Shown here in pieces: positions 15,030-18,329 of a stretch of DNA of 18,329 nt. The notes beneath the pieces were generated by a model. That model saw only the letters and a list, made by a program, of their open reading frames with translations, was not told where the DNA came from and ran no database searches. A program made the translations under genes and the position numbers. The stretch lies in assembly GCA_017414585.1 (NCBI GenBank), contig JAFQLN010000078.1, forward strand, positions 1-18,329. Direction: 5' to 3'. This DNA comes from Clostridia bacterium. Lineage in GTDB: Bacteria > Bacillota_A > Clostridia > Oscillospirales > CAG-272. Positions within the stretch are counted from its first letter, which is position 1. Each line of letters opens with the position of its first letter.

Positions 15030-15139
15030 AAAAACAATATAGATAAAAACGGTTGCTTGCTAAAGGAAAAAACGATAACAAACTGATAGAAAAAACGGAA
15101 ATAACGGGACTTTAACAGTCAAAAACACTAAAACGGAAA

Positions 15140-18100
15140 TCAGAAACCTGCATATGCGGACTGCCGCGCGTAGTAGGAAAGCACGCCGTCACAGATCCCT
15201 TCAGCGGCGCGATGAATCCCTTCGCCGGCTGTCATATATTCATATTCTTCAACAGAAGTAATGAACCCGACTTCGATCAGCGCCTGCGGGAACTTCGGAT
15301 TGCGGCACATGGCAAGCATCTGATAAGCCGCCCCGCGCCAGTTCCGTCCGAGGGAAGCTGCAGCCGCACCGCCCACCGCATCGGCAAGCATCCGTCCGCT
15401 GTCCATGCAGTAAAGACCGAGCGTGCCGCGGATTCGGGTGATATCCGATGTTAAGCCCATGGAGTTCTGGTGAACGGAGATGCACAGATCGGGTTCCGTC
15501 TCTTCGAGAAAAGCAGCACGTGCAAGCAGATCAAAGGTGCTGTCGTACGAACGGGTCAGAATCACATCAGCACCGAGCGCGGACAGCCTTTCTCCGGCTT
15601 CCAGCGTGATGGCAAGATTCAGATCCTTTTCGTGCATCGTGCCGCTTTCACTGACGAGCGCACCGGAAGCGCCGCGGTCATATCCGCCGTGTCCCGCATC
15701 GAGAACGATGGAAATGCCTTGGAGCGGTTTTTCCGCGGTCAGATCGAGGGAGACGGGATTGCGCAGGGTGACAAGCACGCCTTTTTCATCGTAACGGAGA
15801 TCAAAACCGTAGAAGTTTTCCTCGGCAGTCAGGGCGAACGAATAGCGGACGCGGTCCTTGAGCCGGATAATTTCGCAGGAAGTGAGGAGCGGGTTGTCCC
15901 CCATGGATGGCATCGGCGCAGTTTCGGCATCGAGTCCGTAGAAAGTGACGACAAACCGTCCGTCTTCGACAGCACCGTTGTAAGGGGGACGGTCGGCACA
16001 GGTGACGCGGAAAACGGTTTCTTTGCCGGAACTGTAGACGCTGGAAGCCGAAATGGTGCCGTTTTCCGAAGGAAAGAGCGCGGGATCGGTGATTTCCTCG
16101 ACCGCATCCTCGCTGACATATCCGCCCATCCGCAGACGGTAATAGCCGCCCTGCTGACTGACAGCATAATCGGTCATGCCGGCGGACTGCACGGTATAGT
16201 CGTTGTAGTATGAACTGGACGGCGTGATTTTCAGGTGCGTGTAGTCTTCTTTGGCGCGGACACAGAGAAAGGCACCCTCGCCGAGAACACGGACACGGGA
16301 ACCGTCTGTTTTTACAGTTCCGTCCGCGTGGGTGAGGGTGAAATGTGCTGTGCCGCAGTCGAGGATTTCTCCGTCAGCGGCAGAAGGCAGAACGGCGTTT
16401 ACACCGTAGACAACAGCAGGATATCCGTTCGGCACCCATGTTTTTTGGGGTTTCTCGAGCGGAACCAGATCGCTTTCCACCCCGCCGATGCTGACCTTGA
16501 CTTTACTGCCGTAGGGAGCCGTGCACTGTACCCAGAGGATATCTTCATCCGTGGTGATGTCGGATAGGGGATAGGTGACATTGAGCGACAGGGAATCGAG
16601 AACGGGCTGTTCTCCTTCTTCTGCCGGCGGTTTTTCGAGCAGAGAAGCGGTTCTGTGTACGGTGAGACGGGTTTCTTTGCCGTTCTGTTCAAAAACAAAG
16701 AGGTTTTCTCCCTTTTCAAGCGGAACATAGAGGCTGAAATACCCGCTTTTGGTCATACTGACCTTTGTATCCGTCAAGCCGCCGCCCGTGACAGTGAGGG
16801 GATAATACGGGTCACACATCCCGATGATGTAGGTATATTCGTCGGATGTGGACGATTGATCAGTCGGTGCGGCGATTTGGATGCCGAGACCGTTTGAAAC
16901 GATGTCCATGTAAATGATGTCGTTCGTGTATGCGGCAAGGACGTCATCCGATGCGCCCCGGATATTGCGCCGGATTTCGTCGTATCCGAAAAACACACTG
17001 CCGCGGTACGCTTTTTCCGCCCGTGCAAAGGTGACCTGTTCGGTAAGCTGACCGGCGGGATTGTCCCATTCTCCTTCTTCATAGCGGTAGGAGGCATGGG
17101 AAACATAGAGCTTGACATCCGTTCCGTCCACAGCGGCGTTCCACCAGCGGGTGAGAACATCGAAAGAAGCGGATTTGTTGTCAAAGGTCCAGTAAATCTG
17201 AGGGGAGATATAGTCGATGTACCCGCCTTCAATCCACGCAAGTGCATCGCAGTAGAGGGAGTTGTACCCCTCAAAGCCGTTTGTCGCACTGCCGCCGTTT
17301 GTTCCGTCATCGTTCTGCCAGATAGCGAAGGGGGAAATGCCGAACTGGCACGCATCGTCGATGGCATGGACGGTATCATACACGAGCTTCACGATGGTGT
17401 TGATGTTTTCGCGCCGCCAGTCTTCCCGGCTGTCAAATCCGGAGCCGTAACGCGCAAATGCTTCATCGTCGTCAAAAACAGCGGTTTTGCCGCTTTCGTC
17501 CGCTGCAGGATAGGGGTAGAAATAGTCGTCGAACACCACACCGTCCACGTCATATTTCGACACGATTTCCGCTACACCGTCCGCAATCAGATTGTGCACC
17601 TCGGGCAGACCCGCGTTGAAGTAGAGCTTTCCGTCCGCGTAGGGGACAACCCAGTCGGGATTCTTGCGCGCCGGACTGGAGGCGGGAAGTGCGGACAGAT
17701 CGGCTCCGGAAACGGTGACACGGAGCGGATTGACCCACGCATGAATGCGGATGTTGCGCTTGTGTCCTTCGGTGACAATGTAGTCAAGCGGATCGAATAC
17801 CAGTGTACCGGAGGAGGAGAGAAAAGAGGATACGGGAAAGAGTTCGCTGTCGTACAGAGCGTCGCAGGAAGGACGCACCTGGAAGAATACGGTGTTAAGG
17901 CGGTTTTGTTCGCAGGTGTCCAGAATGGCGTCAATCTGTGCACGCAGTTCATCCGCGGACAGATCCGTGCGGGAAGGATAGTCGATATTGAAAACCGAGG
18001 CTATCCACACCCCGCGTACTTCCGCATCGGGATGCAGGATATGCGTGAGGGTTTTTGTACCGAAATCCGGTTCGAGAGGGGGATTGGTTGTATCGTAATC

Positions 18101-18172
18101 CGTGCGGATGCAGGAGGAAAGCAGCGTCAGGAGCGTCAGAAAGAGAACGGATAAGAGCAGATGTTTTCGCAT
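15140..18172 (-). CDS. Lipoprotein fusing a GHL10 glycosyl-hydrolase-like domain to an Amidase_3 N-acetylmuramoyl-L-alanine amidase
   Basis: The 1010-residue protein starts with MRKHLLL. An upstream ATG at 18187 is in frame, but it overlaps the AAAGGA site that serves the chosen start. A lipobox, LSSC with Cys21, marks it as a membrane-anchored lipoprotein. Residues 51 to about 400 are a GHL10 (DUF187) barrel: EVRGVWIASV, NTVFFQVRP, RIHAWVNPLRV, VDGVVFDDYFYPYP, DYISPQIYW. A long middle (about 430-800) holds Ig-like and AMIN-like beta domains. Residues 820-1000 are an Amidase_3 domain with an intact zinc site and catalytic residues: His828 (DAGHGG), Glu848 (HEKDLNL), His901 (SVHQNS) and Glu967 (LIEVGF). 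The amidase removes stem peptides from peptidoglycan; GHL10 proteins such as E. coli DigH act on denuded glycan. The protein probably trims the wall at the outer membrane face of the cytoplasmic membrane. It is monocistronic. Confidence 0.92.
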   Translation of the reverse strand: MRKHLLLSVLFLTLLTLLSSCIRTDYDTTNPPLEPDFGTKTLTHILHPDAEVRGVWIASVFNIDYPSRTDLSADELRAQIDAILDTCEQNRLNTVFFQVRPSCDALYDSELFPVSSFLSSSGTLVFDPLDYIVTEGHKRNIRIHAWVNPLRVTVSGADLSALPASSPARKNPDWVVPYADGKLYFNAGLPEVHNLIADGVAEIVSKYDVDGVVFDDYFYPYPAADESGKTAVFDDDEAFARYGSGFDSREDWRRENINTIVKLVYDTVHAIDDACQFGISPFAIWQNDDGTNGGSATNGFEGYNSLYCDALAWIEGGYIDYISPQIYWTFDNKSASFDVLTRWWNAAVDGTDVKLYVSHASYRYEEGEWDNPAGQLTEQVTFARAEKAYRGSVFFGYDEIRRNIRGASDDVLAAYTNDIIYMDIVSNGLGIQIAAPTDQSSTSDEYTYIIGMCDPYYPLTVTGGGLTDTKVSMTKSGYFSLYVPLEKGENLFVFEQNGKETRLTVHRTASLLEKPPAEEGEQPVLDSLSLNVTYPLSDITTDEDILWVQCTAPYGSKVKVSIGGVESDLVPLEKPQKTWVPNGYPAVVYGVNAVLPSAADGEILDCGTAHFTLTHADGTVKTDGSRVRVLGEGAFLCVRAKEDYTHLKITPSSSYYNDYTVQSAGMTDYAVSQQGGYYRLRMGGYVSEDAVEEITDPALFPSENGTISASSVYSSGKETVFRVTCADRPPYNGAVEDGRFVVTFYGLDAETAPMPSMGDNPLLTSCEIIRLKDRVRYSFALTAEENFYGFDLRYDEKGVLVTLRNPVSLDLTAEKPLQGISIVLDAGHGGYDRGASGALVSESGTMHEKDLNLAITLEAGERLSALGADVILTRSYDSTFDLLARAAFLEETEPDLCISVHQNSMGLTSDITRIRGTLGLYCMDSGRMLADAVGGAAAASLGRNWRGAAYQMLAMCRNPKFPQALIEVGFITSVEEYEYMTAGEGIHRAAEGICDGVLSYYARQSAYAGF

Positions 18173-18219
18173 GGGACATCCTTTCATCGGACAATGTTCG
18201 ACTGTTATGTATCTGATTT

Positions 18220-18248
18220 ATTGTACCATATATATGCGCCGAAATCAA
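18220..18248 (-). promoter_or_regulatory. Promoter of the cell-wall lipoprotein gene
   Basis: On the minus strand, TTGATT (18243-18248), a 17-base spacer and TACAAT (18220-18225) are present. Transcription should begin near 18213, giving a leader of about 40 bases. An AAAGGA site lies six bases before the ATG at 18172. The remaining bases to the window end (18249-18329) show no gene that I can support. Confidence 0.8.
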
Positions 18249-18329
18249 GAGAAAATACCGGGAAACGCAGGGCAACAGCATTTACTTTAGAAATTCAATT
18301 TGAAGTTAACAAGATGTCTGTCAGGTGAA

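Larger units (their letters stand above)
14760..15139. other. 380-base intergenic region between the cell-wall lipoprotein and the surface-protein operon
   Basis: It contains, in transcription order on the minus strand, an untranslated tail of about 110 bases after the lipoprotein gene, its terminator (14996-15029), an unassigned AT-rich stretch (14892-14990), the surface-protein promoter (14863-14891) and a leader of about 97 bases. A TTGACA at 14953-14958 on the plus strand lacks a matching -10. I see no small gene or RNA. Confidence 0.7.

Noticed and set aside
17096..18154. 352-codon plus-strand frame antisense to the GHL10 domain
   Set aside because: The minus strand has the lipobox, GHL10 motifs, promoter and ribosome binding site.
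18173..18187. Alternative start MKGCPMRK for the cell-wall lipoprotein
   Set aside because: The ATG at 18187 overlaps the AAAGGA ribosome binding site used by the ATG at 18172, and MRKHLLL gives a normal lipoprotein signal peptide.

Overview
The window looks like chromosomal DNA of a Gram-positive anaerobe of the Clostridia, probably an uncultured gut or rumen lineage. The evidence is strong purine-rich ribosome binding sites, near-consensus sigma-A promoters with 17-bp spacing, a lipoprotein with a Firmicutes-type lipobox, anaerobic oxidative-stress proteins (flavin reductase-rubredoxin and rubrerythrin), a BlaR1-type M56 peptidase, and surface proteins with Ala/Pro/Glu/Thr stalks. I see no phage, transposon, CRISPR, rRNA or tRNA genes. 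The genus cannot be named from the sequence.

Layout. 1-1562 (+): 3' part of an M56/BlaR1-like membrane peptidase with an unusual C-terminal half, ending in a shared terminator. 1620-6802 (-): a LysR regulator with its own promoter, then a run transcribed as ribulokinase, tryptophanyl-tRNA synthetase and an L-sorbose-1-phosphate-reductase-like dehydrogenase, with one strong promoter in front of the kinase and one clear terminator after the dehydrogenase. 7064-7912 (+): single-pass membrane protein of unknown function. 7985-9994 (-): parallel beta-helix protein, probably a glycosidase. 10171-11388 (+): an in-frame fusion of high-molecular-weight rubredoxin and rubrerythrin. 11426-14759 (-): three tightly packed genes, transcribed as surface protein, Lgt-like protein and CPBP glutamic protease. 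15140-18172 (-): a large cell-wall lipoprotein that joins a GHL10 glycosyl-hydrolase-like domain to an Amidase_3 domain.

The most interesting unit is 11426-14759. The surface protein has a signal peptide, three discoidin-like repeats, an ETEAP stalk and a C-terminal Gly-Gly-Cys-Gly-Ser motif followed by a membrane segment and a basic tail. It is followed, with two-base gaps, by an Lgt homologue (the family that attaches diacylglycerol to cysteine) and a CPBP/Rce1-type intramembrane protease. This suggests a dedicated C-terminal protein-sorting pathway: the cysteine is lipidated and the C-terminal anchor is removed, analogous to CAAX processing. That is inference. The gene order, spacing and motifs are directly visible.

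The fusion of amidase and GHL10 in one lipoprotein suggests coupled stripping of peptides and cutting of the denuded glycan. The rubredoxin-rubrerythrin fusion keeps a complete internal ribosome binding site and start codon inside its linker.
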